Positions 8,503 to 17,812 of a stretch of DNA of 45,992 nt are shown in pieces. Numbering within the stretch: the stretch's first letter is position 1; every line of letters begins with the position of its first letter. The DNA comes from an uncultured Muribaculaceae bacterium (GTDB lineage Bacteria > Bacteroidota > Bacteroidia > Bacteroidales > Muribaculaceae). The notes under the pieces are model-generated. The model did no database searches. It was not told the DNA's origin and saw only the letters and a list, made by a program, of their open reading frames with translations. Position numbers and translations under genes: made by a program. The DNA lies in contig CAMWYR010000015.1 of the NCBI GenBank assembly GCA_947178505.1, positions 1 to 45,992 on the forward strand. Reading direction: 5' to 3'.

Positions 8503-10659
8503 ATGAAGACTTACAAAACCAACGAAATTAAGAACATAGCCCTTCTCGGATCGAAGGGCTCGGGTAAAACCACCCTCGCAGAGTCAATGATTTACGAGTG
8601 CGGGGTGATCAAACGCCGCGGATCAGTTGATGCCGGCAACACGGTTTCCGACTATTTCCCGGTGGAAAAGGAATATGGCTATTCAGTCTTCTCAACAGTG
8701 TTTAACGCTGAATTCAATAACAAGAAGCTCAACATCATCGACTGCCCTGGAGCGGAAGACTTCGTAGGCAACGCATATACCGCTCTCGGAGTCTGCGACA
8801 TGGGTCTGATCCTCGTTGACGCACAGTATGGCGTCGAGGTGGGCACTCAGAATATTTTCCGAACGACATCCGCGCTCAAGAAACCGGTGATTTTCGGTAT
8901 CAACCAGATGGACGCCGAGAAAGCTGATTTCGAGAATACTCTCGAGCAGCTTCGCGACACGTTCGGAAGCAAAGTTGTGGAGATCCAGTATCCGCTCGAG
9001 TCGGGTCCCGGCTTCCATTCGATGATCGACGTGCTTCTTATGAAGAAGTATGAATGGGGTCCCGATGGCGGCACACCCACTATCTCGGAGATCCCCGCTG
9101 ATCAGATGGATAAGGCCACCGAGCTTAACCATAAGCTCCGCGAGGCAGCGGCTGAAAATGACGAGAGCCTCATGGAGAAATTTTTCGACGACCAGCCCCT
9201 TACGGAGGATGATCTTCGTCTGGGTATCCGAAAGGGTCTGATCGACCGTTCGATCTATCCGGTTGTAGTGCTTTCTGCCGCAAAGGATATGGGCGTTCGC
9301 CGTCTGATGGAATTCCTCGGCAACGTGTGTCCCTTTGTGGATGAGATGCCTGCTCCCGTCACTACGACCGGCGTGGAGGTGAAGCCGGATGCCGATGGTC
9401 CGCTGTCGGTGTTCTTCTTCAAGACATCTGTTGAACCGCACATCGGTGAGGTTAGTTATTTCAAGGTTATGAGCGGCACGCTCAAGGCAGGCGCTGATCT
9501 TGAAAATGCCACACGTGGCGGTAAGGAACGTCTTGCTCAGATATTCACAGTATGCGGAAACCTCCGCACCCCGATCGACACGCTTGAGGCGGGTGATATC
9601 GGGGCTTCGGTGAAGCTTAAGGATGTGCGCACGGGCAATACGCTCGATGGTAAGGGTTGCGACTGGCAGTTTGACTTCATCAAGTATCCGGCACCGAAAT
9701 ATGTGCGTGCTATCAAGCCGGTGACCGAGAGCGATGCCGAGAAGCTCGCAGCTATCCTCACCCGCATGCGCGAGGAAGATCCGACATGGGTTGTTGAGCA
9801 GAGCAAGGAACTGAAGCAGACGCTTGTAAAGGGCCAGGGTGAATTCCACCTGCGCACACTGAAGTGGCGTATCGAGAATAATGAGAAACTTCCCATCGTG
9901 TTTGAAGAGATGCGTATCCCCTATCGCGAGACCATCACTAAGGCTGCGCGAGCCGACTACCGTCATAAGAAGCAGTCGGGAGGTTCAGGTCAGTTCGGTG
10001 AGGTGCACCTCATCATCGAGCCCTACACAGAGGGTATGCCCGAACCGGAAGGCTACAAATTCGGTAATCAGGAATATAAGCTCAAAGTGCGCGATAAGCA
10101 AGAACTTCCGCTCGAATGGGGAGGTAAGCTCGTGGTCTACGACTGCACAGTCGGCGGCTCGATCGATGCGCGCTTTATTCCGGCGATCGTAAAGGGTCTG
10201 ATGGACCGTATGGAGCAAGGTCCTCTCACGGGTTCATACGCCCGCGACGTGCGCGTGATGATTTATGACGGAAAGATGCACCCTGTCGACAGCAATGAAA
10301 TTTCCTTCCGTCTCGCCGGCCGTAACGCATTCTCGGAAGCCTTCCGCAATGCGAACCCCAAGATTCTTGAGCCCGTATACGATGTTGAGGTGCTGACGCC
10401 TGCCGACACTATGGGCGATGTGATGAGTGATCTCCAGGGTCGCCGCGGCATCATCATGGGTATGGAGTCGGAAAACGGTATCGAGAAAATCAATGCCAAG
10501 GTTCCTCTGAAAGAAATGTCAAGTTATTCGACTTCCCTGAGCTCTATCACCGGCGGTCGCAGCTCATTCTCAATGAAGTTTGCAAGCTATGAACTCGTTC
10601 CGGGCGATGTTCAGGAGAAACTCCTGAAAGAATACGCAGAGTCGCATTCCGATGAATAA
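8503..10659 (+). CDS. fusA2: EF-G paralog (EF-G2 type) with degenerate GTPase motifs
   Basis: A 718-residue translation elongation factor of EF-G architecture: G domain, domain II, then domains III-V (SGGSGQFGEVHLIIEPY, VMSDLQGRRGIIMGM). The P-loop GSKGSGKTT (16-24) is intact. The switch elements are altered: EKEYGYSV (55-62) replaces the usual E.ERGITI. DCPGAEDF (80-87) replaces DTPGHVDF, so the catalytic His is Ala84. NQMD (134-137) replaces NKxD. B. thetaiotaomicron EF-G2 is reported to support translocation without GTP hydrolysis and to matter under carbon limitation and in gut colonisation, and this gene is a likely ortholog or relative. It is monocistronic, with a terminator at 10751-10780. 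TetM-like ribosome protection proteins are a less likely alternative. Confidence 0.9.
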   Translation: MKTYKTNEIKNIALLGSKGSGKTTLAESMIYECGVIKRRGSVDAGNTVSDYFPVEKEYGYSVFSTVFNAEFNNKKLNIIDCPGAEDFVGNAYTALGVCDMGLILVDAQYGVEVGTQNIFRTTSALKKPVIFGINQMDAEKADFENTLEQLRDTFGSKVVEIQYPLESGPGFHSMIDVLLMKKYEWGPDGGTPTISEIPADQMDKATELNHKLREAAAENDESLMEKFFDDQPLTEDDLRLGIRKGLIDRSIYPVVVLSAAKDMGVRRLMEFLGNVCPFVDEMPAPVTTTGVEVKPDADGPLSVFFFKTSVEPHIGEVSYFKVMSGTLKAGADLENATRGGKERLAQIFTVCGNLRTPIDTLEAGDIGASVKLKDVRTGNTLDGKGCDWQFDFIKYPAPKYVRAIKPVTESDAEKLAAILTRMREEDPTWVVEQSKELKQTLVKGQGEFHLRTLKWRIENNEKLPIVFEEMRIPYRETITKAARADYRHKKQSGGSGQFGEVHLIIEPYTEGMPEPEGYKFGNQEYKLKVRDKQELPLEWGGKLVVYDCTVGGSIDARFIPAIVKGLMDRMEQGPLTGSYARDVRVMIYDGKMHPVDSNEISFRLAGRNAFSEAFRNANPKILEPVYDVEVLTPADTMGDVMSDLQGRRGIIMGMESENGIEKINAKVPLKEMSSYSTSLSSITGGRSSFSMKFASYELVPGDVQEKLLKEYAESHSDE

Positions 10660-10750
10660 CCACTAACTTGCATCTCTCCTCACCTTCTCTTCCCCTCTTC
10701 TCAACACGTGTCGTGAGAATTATATCAATAATTCTCACTTACACTCATCA

Positions 10751-10786
10751 GAAAGCGAATCCGGATTCGGATTCGCTTTCTTCATT
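10751..10786 (+). terminator. Terminator of the EF-G2-type gene
   Basis: A 12-bp perfect stem (GAAAGCGAATCC at 10751-10762 with GGATTCGCTTTC at 10769-10780) encloses a 6-nt loop and is followed by TTCATTT. Confidence 0.75.
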
Positions 10787-11058
10787 TCGGACTATCAGAT
10801 TCAAATGATTTGTAAAATGTCATTTAGTCATTTTGTCTAGATGTCAAATTGTCAAGATGTCAAGATGTCATTTTAGGTTTTGTCCTTAACAATCTCTTAC
10901 GCCACGGACTCACTGATTATTGCTATATTTTTTTCAATTTGACCCGCAAATATAAGCATTTTACTTGATGCGTCAGCGCAGGGCGACAAAAATAATTGGG
11001 AAACTGAACATGACAGGGGATTAGATTGTATATTAATTATATCTAAAACTCTTAAAAT
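10781..11058. other. Intergenic region before the porin gene
   Basis: About 280 bp without a gene. It holds the 8-bp tandem repeat at 10819-10874 and a perfect TAnnTTTG box facing left (TATATTTG on the minus strand, 10947-10954) that has no gene to its left in that orientation. A clear rightward consensus promoter for the porin was not found. The best guess is TAGATTG around 11022-11028. Confidence 0.6.
10819..10874 (+). repeat. Seven tandem 8-bp units (GTCAnnnT type)
   Basis: Seven contiguous octamers start at 10819, 10827, 10835, 10843, 10851, 10859 and 10867. In order they are GTCATTTA, GTCATTTT, GTCTAGAT, GTCAAATT, GTCAAGAT, GTCAAGAT and GTCATTTT. GTC is invariant and every unit except the third begins GTCA. 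The array lies between the EF-G2 terminator and the porin gene. Confidence 0.85.
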
Positions 11059-12468
11059 ATGAAAAAGCACACTCTTTTTCCTGTAGGCAACGGAAGGAAA
11101 GTCTGTACGGCTCTGCTTCTTGGCGGCGTCGGCATAGTCGGAGCAAATGCCCAGGATCTGAAGGAAAATTCCACAACTGATGAATCGGGAAATCATATCT
11201 CCATAGTGAAAACAAGTCAGGATACTACTGTCTATAAGATATTGGAGAAGGATCGTCCCGGTAGCCTTAACGACATACCTGTGCCCCACTTTGCCATCCA
11301 CACGCAGAATAACAATTTCGTGATGACGATCGGCGCCCAGATCAATCCTATCATCGGCGTGGATATGGGAAGCAATCTATACCGCCAGGATAATGCCGGC
11401 AGTAGTTTCGTGCCCTCTGCCATTCCGGTGCCCGCTCCTGCAGGCGGAAAGTCCGACTTTTTTATCAATGCATTCAATGCCAACTTCGATTTTCAGGTGG
11501 TTGGGTTCGGAGGGACAGATAACCAGATTACCGGTTACCTTAAGTTCGGCACGAACGGCAACAACAACAATATGCGTCTGAAGAAGGCCTTCCTCACTTG
11601 GCGCGGACTGTCAGCCGGTTATAAGACCTCTCTTTTCACCGACGGAGATTCCAGCCCGGCGACGATCGACCCTCAGGGTCCGAACGGGATGGTCAGCACG
11701 ACTGTGAACGAAATCAGCTATGAGTCACCCTCATTCGGAGGCTTCACTTTCGCCGCGGGTGTCGATATGCCGAGTTATTATTCTTCGCAGGGCTATTACC
11801 TGGGCAAGGACTATCAGTCGTGGCAAGGAACCCCTATCGCAGGCGCGCAGGTGGTTGATCCTACCTATTACAGTATGACAGTGCCTGATATTCCGCTGTA
11901 TGTGCAATACACCGACAATAAGTATGTACGTGTCAAGCTCGCCGGACTTATACGCACGAAATTCTATCGTGATATCCTCGACCAGAAGAAACGCACAACA
12001 ATGGGCTGGGGCCTTTCGCTTACGGGTAATATCATGCCTACAGACGCTTTGACTATTTATCTTCAGGGAAATTATGGTCAGGGTATCGGTGCCTATATAC
12101 AGGACCTTGCAGGACTGCCGCTCTCATATGTGCCTGACGACAGCAAGCCGGGCAAGATGAAGGCTGCTCCGATGATGGGCTGGCTCGCAGGCCTGACCTA
12201 CAATTTCAATAAGCAGTGGCAGACAAACCTAATGTTCTCTCAGGCGCGTATCTGGGATGTCTCACCTTATGCTACTCACGATGCCGATTCTACCAACAGC
12301 AACGTGAATAATTATAAATATGGTCTCTACACGGCCGCCAACGTATTCTACAACATCTCAAGTTATTTCTCCGTGGGCATTGAATATCTCTATGGTTACC
12401 GCAAGACCTGGAATGCCGGCAGCGGTCATGACAACAGATTGCAGATGCAGCTCGAATTTACTCTCTAA
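11059..12468 (+). CDS. DcaP-like outer-membrane porin
   Basis: A 469-residue predicted beta-barrel protein. The first 31 residues look like a signal peptide ending GANAQ. The mature N-terminus is hydrophilic (possible coiled/periplasmic region, residues 32-75), then alternating aromatic beta-strands run to a C-terminal LQLEFTL, ending in an aromatic-x-Leu strand as outer-membrane barrels do. The PHFAIHTQNNNFVMTIGAQINP onset and the later LKFGT, RLKKAFLTWRGLSAGYKTS and FGGFTFAAGVDMP resemble the DcaP/porin superfamily that moves small anionic solutes such as dicarboxylates. The substrate here is unknown. clpS follows 28 nt downstream, but a functional link is unlikely. Confidence 0.75.
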   Translation: MKKHTLFPVGNGRKVCTALLLGGVGIVGANAQDLKENSTTDESGNHISIVKTSQDTTVYKILEKDRPGSLNDIPVPHFAIHTQNNNFVMTIGAQINPIIGVDMGSNLYRQDNAGSSFVPSAIPVPAPAGGKSDFFINAFNANFDFQVVGFGGTDNQITGYLKFGTNGNNNNMRLKKAFLTWRGLSAGYKTSLFTDGDSSPATIDPQGPNGMVSTTVNEISYESPSFGGFTFAAGVDMPSYYSSQGYYLGKDYQSWQGTPIAGAQVVDPTYYSMTVPDIPLYVQYTDNKYVRVKLAGLIRTKFYRDILDQKKRTTMGWGLSLTGNIMPTDALTIYLQGNYGQGIGAYIQDLAGLPLSYVPDDSKPGKMKAAPMMGWLAGLTYNFNKQWQTNLMFSQARIWDVSPYATHDADSTNSNVNNYKYGLYTAANVFYNISSYFSVGIEYLYGYRKTWNAGSGHDNRLQMQLEFTL

Positions 12469-12496
12469 ACCTTCATTATAAATCATTCCTGATTTT

Positions 12497-12817
12497 ATGA
12501 CACAGGAGCAAAAGAGTTCTCAGATAGCCACCACAACAAAGACCGAGATTGCCGAACCTAAGAAATGGAAGGTAATTTTCCACAATGATGATTTTACGCC
12601 GATGGATTTTGTGGTCTACGTGCTGAAAGCCATTTTCTTCAAGACCGATGCACTGGCGGAAGATCTGATGATGAAGGTGCATCTCAAGGGCAAGGCTACG
12701 GTGGGTGAATATCCCTACGATATCGCATTATCGAAGGTGAACCGCACCCACCGTATAGCCCGCGAGAATAATTATCCGCTGAAACTGACGATGGCGCCCG
12801 TAAGGAGTAGAACCTAA
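12497..12817 (+). CDS. clpS: ClpS N-degron adaptor
   Basis: A 106-residue protein with the full ClpS core: KWKVIFHNDDFTPMDFVVYVLKAIF (ligand-pocket Asn-Asp-Asp and Met), the KVHLKGKATVGEYPYDIA segment with the pocket histidine, and a final APVRS-like tail. ClpS delivers proteins with destabilising N-terminal residues to ClpA. The first 22 residues are polar and flexible, as expected for the extension that engages ClpA. It sits 23 nt upstream of clpA and is presumably co-transcribed and functionally paired. Confidence 0.95.
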   Translation: MTQEQKSSQIATTTKTEIAEPKKWKVIFHNDDFTPMDFVVYVLKAIFFKTDALAEDLMMKVHLKGKATVGEYPYDIALSKVNRTHRIARENNYPLKLTMAPVRSRT

Positions 12818-12840
12818 TAAAAAAGAAGAGTAAAGAAATA

Positions 12841-15102
12841 ATGGCTGATGATATAATTGTTTCTAAGGAGCTGGCAGATGTCCTTAAGAAGAGCATAAAT
12901 TATGCCGGCATGCACAGGCATGAGTTTGTCACACCGGAGCACATCCTCTATTTTGCTCTCGATACGGCGCCACTGCAGAATGCTATTGCCGGTCTTAATG
13001 GCAAGAAGAATGCTCTTGAAGAAATGAAAGAAGCCCTGAAGGGATTCCTTGAGGAGCTCGAGATCGTACCGGAGGAGTTTTACACTCAGCCGGTATTTTC
13101 TGATCAGGCACATGAGTTGCTCGAAGAGGCATCTGAGACTGCGATATATTCCAACAGGGAGGAAATCGAACTGCAACATCTTCTGAGTCATGTATTTGAG
13201 TTGAGCGATTCGAGAGCTGCTTACGAACTTAAAAAAGCATCATGCAACAATAAGGGTGAATTTCTTGCACAACTCGGAGAATCATCTCACCACCCGGCCG
13301 GAACTGATGATAGCGAAGAATCGGGCAACGAGAATGGGGAGGAAGAGTGGAAAAGTCTCGTTGTGTGTCTGAACGACATCGCTGACGAGATGAATCCGCT
13401 CATCGGACGTGAGGAAGAACTCGAACGCACGATACGCACGTTATGCCGCAAGCAGAAGAATAATCCGCTTCATGTTGGTGAACCGGGTGTCGGAAAGACC
13501 GCTCTGGTGTATGGACTCGCACGCCTCATCAATGAGGGGAATGTACCGGAGACTCTACGGGGAAGCCGAATATATCTTATGAACATGGGTTCGGTGATTG
13601 CAGGAGCACAGATGCGTGGAGAGTTTGAGGAGCGTCTGAAGAAAATTATGCAGGGAGCATCCGGGGAAAAGAATGCCATAATCTATATTGATGAGATTCA
13701 TACAATTGTAGGGGCCGGATCTTCCGGTCAGGGTTCTCTTGATGCCTCAAATATACTTAAACCCTACCTGGAGGATGGGAAACTCAGATTCATCGGGGCC
13801 ACCACCTACGACGAGTATAAGAGATATTTCGAGCATAACAGGAGTCTTGCACGGCGGTTTCAGAAAATAGATATCGCAGAGCCTTCTGAGGAAGAGGCTC
13901 TCAAGATTGTGACGCAACTCTCCCCTATCTATGAGTCACATCATGGCGTGACGTATGCCCCTGATGCTCTTGAATTTGCAGTCAGGGGATCGGCGCGTCA
14001 CCTTCACGAGCGCTATTTACCGGATAAAGCGATTGATCTGATTGATGAAGCCGGGGCTTACCGTCAGCTTCATCCTCTGACGGATGGCTCGAAGAGGGTG
14101 GAAAAATCATTGATTTCAGATCTGCTCGCGCAGATATGTAAGGTGGAACGTCTCGCTGAGACGACAGAAGATGATGGCTCCGGACTTAACGATCTTGCCG
14201 AACGGATTCTGAGTCAGGTATATGGTCAGGATGAGGCAGTGAAGGTCGTGACAGAATCGGTGCTGATGGCAAAGGCCGGACTATCGGATGAGACGAAGCC
14301 GCTTGCATCGTTGCTGTTTGTCGGCCCAACCGGTGTAGGCAAGACCGAGGTAGCGAAGGTACTGGCTAAGCAACTCGGTGTCGAACTGGTACGGTTTGAC
14401 ATGAGTGAATATTCCGATCGCTTTACGGTCTCCAAACTTATCGGGGCTCCGGCCGGATACGTAGGATATGATGACGGGGGTCTCCTTACAGATGCTGTTA
14501 GGAAGCATCCTGATTGCGTACTTCTCCTTGACGAAATCGAGAAGGCTCATCCGGATATTTATAATATTCTGCTGCAGGTGATGGATTACGGGCGCCTGAC
14601 CGACAACCGGGGTAATCGCGCAGACTTCCGTAACGTAGTGCTCATCATGACCTCAAACGCAGGAGCACAGTATGCCTCACAGACACGGATGGGATTCGGC
14701 AATACGGCCACGACGGGAGAAGGTATGATGCGTCAGGTGAAGAAAACGTTCAAGCCGGAATTTCTAAATCGATTGACAGCCACAGTGATATTTAACGATA
14801 TGGATCTCCATATGGCCCGTCTTATTCTCAAGAAGAAACTTTTGGCTTTGAGCGACAAGCTCGCAGCTAAGCGCGTAACCCTCCGGCTGACCCCGGAGGC
14901 CGAGGAGTGGTTGCTTCGCAAGGGGGTGACGAGAGAATATGGTGCGCGTGAGATCGAACGCGTCCTCACCGGGACGCTCAACCCTCTTCTGATGCGTGCT
15001 ATACTCTTCGGTAGCCTGAAAAATGGCGGCGAGGCCGAGGTAGAGGTAAGGGAGGGGGTGCTGAGCCTTGCTGCTGTGCGTCCTGAAGGCCCGTCAGATT
15101 GA
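12841..15102 (+). CDS. clpA: ClpA AAA+ unfoldase
   Basis: A 753-residue Hsp100 protein with the ClpA layout: N-domain (about 1-145), D1 with Walker [10 protein letters not shown] (about 213-221) and Walker [13 protein letters not shown], then D2 with GPTGVGKTE (about 495-503), Walker [13 protein letters not shown] and the sensor-2 region [12 protein letters not shown]. There is no ClpB-type middle coiled-coil domain. RMGFGN before the TTGEGMM segment corresponds to the IGL/F loop that docks ClpP, so it should work with a ClpP encoded elsewhere. It pairs with clpS directly upstream. Confidence 0.95.
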   Translation: MADDIIVSKELADVLKKSINYAGMHRHEFVTPEHILYFALDTAPLQNAIAGLNGKKNALEEMKEALKGFLEELEIVPEEFYTQPVFSDQAHELLEEASETAIYSNREEIELQHLLSHVFELSDSRAAYELKKASCNNKGEFLAQLGESSHHPAGTDDSEESGNENGEEEWKSLVVCLNDIADEMNPLIGREEELERTIRTLCRKQKNNPLHVGEPGVGKTALVYGLARLINEGNVPETLRGSRIYLMNMGSVIAGAQMRGEFEERLKKIMQGASGEKNAIIYIDEIHTIVGAGSSGQGSLDASNILKPYLEDGKLRFIGATTYDEYKRYFEHNRSLARRFQKIDIAEPSEEEALKIVTQLSPIYESHHGVTYAPDALEFAVRGSARHLHERYLPDKAIDLIDEAGAYRQLHPLTDGSKRVEKSLISDLLAQICKVERLAETTEDDGSGLNDLAERILSQVYGQDEAVKVVTESVLMAKAGLSDETKPLASLLFVGPTGVGKTEVAKVLAKQLGVELVRFDMSEYSDRFTVSKLIGAPAGYVGYDDGGLLTDAVRKHPDCVLLLDEIEKAHPDIYNILLQVMDYGRLTDNRGNRADFRNVVLIMTSNAGAQYASQTRMGFGNTATTGEGMMRQVKKTFKPEFLNRLTATVIFNDMDLHMARLILKKKLLALSDKLAAKRVTLRLTPEAEEWLLRKGVTREYGAREIERVLTGTLNPLLMRAILFGSLKNGGEAEVEVREGVLSLAAVRPEGPSD

Positions 15103-15140
15103 CACCCCTTCCAATATGACATTTTAACAAATGGTCAATA

Positions 15141-15174
15141 AAAAAGCGAATCGCATAGTTGCGATTCGCTTTTT
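15141..15174. terminator. Bidirectional terminator between clpA and glgP
   Basis: A 15-bp perfect stem (15141-15155 with 15160-15174) with a TAGT loop, an A-tract on the left and a T-tract on the right. It lies between the convergent clpA and glycogen phosphorylase genes. Confidence 0.9.
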
Positions 15175-15193
15175 ATCATTATCTCTCAGGGAA

Positions 15194-17761
15194 TTAGAAC
15201 CAGCGTACGTAAGCGAAGTCCTGACGGTGGGGAAGCTCAGCGTTCTTGGGATACATACGGAACGCGTAGCGGTAGATACCGGCTTCGTGGAGCGTGTCGT
15301 TGAGCTCATAGGTGTAGACGTTACCGTCCTTGTTAACCACCTTGAGATCTTCGCGACGGAGGAACTTGCTTTCGCCATCCTTATCAGTGTAAGCCACGAG
15401 CTCAACACCGAGGCCATCACCAAGACCGTTTGTATTGATCACTGCCTTCGCAGAGAATCGGTCGCCTGAGCGGCATACACCGCTGGTAGCGCAGTCGTCG
15501 GAGAATTCGCATGAGATTACCTGAACCCCATCCCACTTGGAAACGAAGTCTTCCTTCCAGTCAACGATCTCACGGGCGAGCTTGTAGTCGCCCTTTGCAA
15601 GCTTAGCGAAGCGTGCTGCCTCGGGCTTGTAGAAGCGGGAAATATAATCATCAAGCTGACGCTTCATAGTGAAGATAGGAGCGATACGGCCGATCGAACG
15701 CTTGATGTACTGTACCCACTCAGGTGAGTAACCCTTCGAATTCTTAGCGAAGTAGAGAGGCACGATCTCGTTCTCAAGCATAGAGTAGATAGTAGCAGCA
15801 TCGAGCTTATCCTGCTGAGCCTGATCGGTATATGTGCGCTTATCGGTAAGAGCCCAACCTGCATCTTCAGCAAGACGGTAACCTTCGTACCACCATCCGT
15901 CGAGCACTGAGAAGTTGAGGACACCGTTCATCTCCGCCTTCTCACCCGACGTACCGGATGCCTCGAGAGGACGGGTCGGAGTGTTGAGCCAGATATCCAC
16001 ACCTGAAACGAGGCGCTTAGCCACGATCATGTTATAGTCTTCGAGGAAGATGATCTTGCCGGAGAACTGGGGCATCTTCGAGATCTCAGTGATGCGCTTG
16101 ATCAGACCCTGACCGGCACCGTCGGCGGGGTGAGCCTTGCCAGAGAATACGAACTGTACGGGGTATTTCTCATTGTTCACGATCTTGGCAAGACGGTCGA
16201 GATCGGTGAAGAGGAGGTGAGCACGCTTGTAAGTAGCGAAACGGCGAGCGAAACCGATGATGAGTGCGTTGGGGTTGATCTTATCAACAATCTTTAGCAC
16301 CTCAGTGGGATCACCCTGATTCTTAAGCCACTTCTCCTTGAAATCCTTCTTAACGAAGTTGATGAACTTGTTCTTCATCGTCATTCGCATGTTCCAGATA
16401 GCCTCATCCTCAACATTGAAGATGTTTTCCCACATCTTGGGATCGCTCTGGTTTGCGAAAAGTTCGGGGTTAAGGTGTTCGCCATAGAAGTCTTTCCACT
16501 CAGTAGCAGCCCATGTAGGCATATGCACACCGTTGGTGACGTAACCTACGTGAGATTCCTCAGCAGCATAGCCCTTCCAGATACCTGCGAACATCTTCTT
16601 CGACACCTCACCGTGGAGCCAGCTTACGCCGTTAGCCTCCTGGCAAGTGTTGAGTGCGAACACACTCATTGAGAAGCGCTCGTTAGTGTCGGGATTCTCA
16701 CGGCCCATATTCATAAGGTCGTTCCAAGAGATGCCGAGCTTAGCGGGGAATTCACCCATATACTTACCAAAGAGAGACTCCTCGAAGTAGTCGTGACCTG
16801 CGGGCACGGGAGTGTGCACAGTATAGAGAGAAGAAGCACGCACGAGCTCGAGAGCCACGTTGAAGGGAAGATGCTCACCCTGAACGTAGTCAACGAGACG
16901 CTGGAGGTTGAGAAGCGCAGCGTGCCCTTCGTTGCAGTGGTAGAGATCGGTCTTGATGCCGAGCTTATTGAGCATCAGGATACCTCCGATACCGAGGAGA
17001 TACTCCTGCTTGATACGGTTTTCCCAGTCGCCACCGTAGAGAGCGTGAGTGATCTCGCGATCCCACTGAGAGTTCTTATCGAGGTCGGTGTCAAGCAGAT
17101 AAAGCTTCATGCGACCTACATTCACGCGCCATACGTTGGCATAAACCACGCGGCCGGGATAAGGCACCTCGAGCACCATAGGAGTGCCGTCAGCCTCGAG
17201 CACGTGCTCGATGGGAAGCTGATCGAAGTTCTGTGATTCGTAATTGGCTATCTGCTGGCCGTCGATAGAGAGCGACTGAGAGAAATAGCCATATTTATAG
17301 AGGAAACCGACTGCCGTCATATCTACGCAGCTATCGGAAGCCTGCTTGATGTAGTCGCCGGCGAGCACACCGAGACCACCTGAATAAATCTTGAGACAGT
17401 TGCAAAGGCCATACTCCATAGAGAAGTAAGCGACTGAGGGCACTGACTTATCGAAAGGCACCTTCATATAGTCCTTGAACATACGATAAGTGTCTGCGAT
17501 CTCGTTCATAAGAGCCTTGTCAGCTACGATCTCCTTGTAACGCTCGAAGCTGAGCTGCTGGAGAAGCATAACGGGGTTCTCACCTACCTTACGCCAAAGA
17601 TCCGGATCAATTTCACGGAAGAGGTTCTTACCTTTGCTGTTCCACACCCACCAGAGATTCTTCGACATTTCCTCAAGAGGTTTGAGTTCCTTAGGAATCT
17701 CTGCGCTGATAGTAACGCTACGCCACGAAGGCTGGTTAGTGTTGCTGACTTGAAGTTTCAT
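15194..17761 (-). CDS. glgP: Alpha-glucan (glycogen) phosphorylase, DUF3417-GT35 type
   Basis: An 855-residue phosphorylase that releases glucose-1-phosphate from glycogen. Residues about 15-115 are the N-terminal DUF3417 region ([18 protein letters not shown]). Then come the GT35 domain signatures: [53 protein letters not shown] and [25 protein letters not shown], whose Lys is the PLP anchor (the more usual form is GTSGMKAALNG). A C-terminal approximately 100-residue beta-rich domain follows. The gene lies 51 nt downstream of glycogen synthase and should be in the same operon, so storage and release are co-expressed. Confidence 0.95.
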   Translation of the reverse strand: MKLQVSNTNQPSWRSVTISAEIPKELKPLEEMSKNLWWVWNSKGKNLFREIDPDLWRKVGENPVMLLQQLSFERYKEIVADKALMNEIADTYRMFKDYMKVPFDKSVPSVAYFSMEYGLCNCLKIYSGGLGVLAGDYIKQASDSCVDMTAVGFLYKYGYFSQSLSIDGQQIANYESQNFDQLPIEHVLEADGTPMVLEVPYPGRVVYANVWRVNVGRMKLYLLDTDLDKNSQWDREITHALYGGDWENRIKQEYLLGIGGILMLNKLGIKTDLYHCNEGHAALLNLQRLVDYVQGEHLPFNVALELVRASSLYTVHTPVPAGHDYFEESLFGKYMGEFPAKLGISWNDLMNMGRENPDTNERFSMSVFALNTCQEANGVSWLHGEVSKKMFAGIWKGYAAEESHVGYVTNGVHMPTWAATEWKDFYGEHLNPELFANQSDPKMWENIFNVEDEAIWNMRMTMKNKFINFVKKDFKEKWLKNQGDPTEVLKIVDKINPNALIIGFARRFATYKRAHLLFTDLDRLAKIVNNEKYPVQFVFSGKAHPADGAGQGLIKRITEISKMPQFSGKIIFLEDYNMIVAKRLVSGVDIWLNTPTRPLEASGTSGEKAEMNGVLNFSVLDGWWYEGYRLAEDAGWALTDKRTYTDQAQQDKLDAATIYSMLENEIVPLYFAKNSKGYSPEWVQYIKRSIGRIAPIFTMKRQLDDYISRFYKPEAARFAKLAKGDYKLAREIVDWKEDFVSKWDGVQVISCEFSDDCATSGVCRSGDRFSAKAVINTNGLGDGLGVELVAYTDKDGESKFLRREDLKVVNKDGNVYTYELNDTLHEAGIYRYAFRMYPKNAELPHRQDFAYVRWF

Positions 17762-17812
17762 AGTTGAAGTTATAAATGATTTAGTTGATTATTAATTTTT
17801 TTACTGTCCGGC

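Noticed and set aside
8692..9966. Long open frame antisense to the EF-G2-type gene (424 codons)
   Set aside because: It mirrors the codon pattern of a clear EF-G gene and has no family resemblance. It is taken as a chance antisense frame.
10819..10874. The tandem repeats as a CRISPR-like array
   Set aside because: The units are only 8 bp with no spacers, and no cas genes are present.
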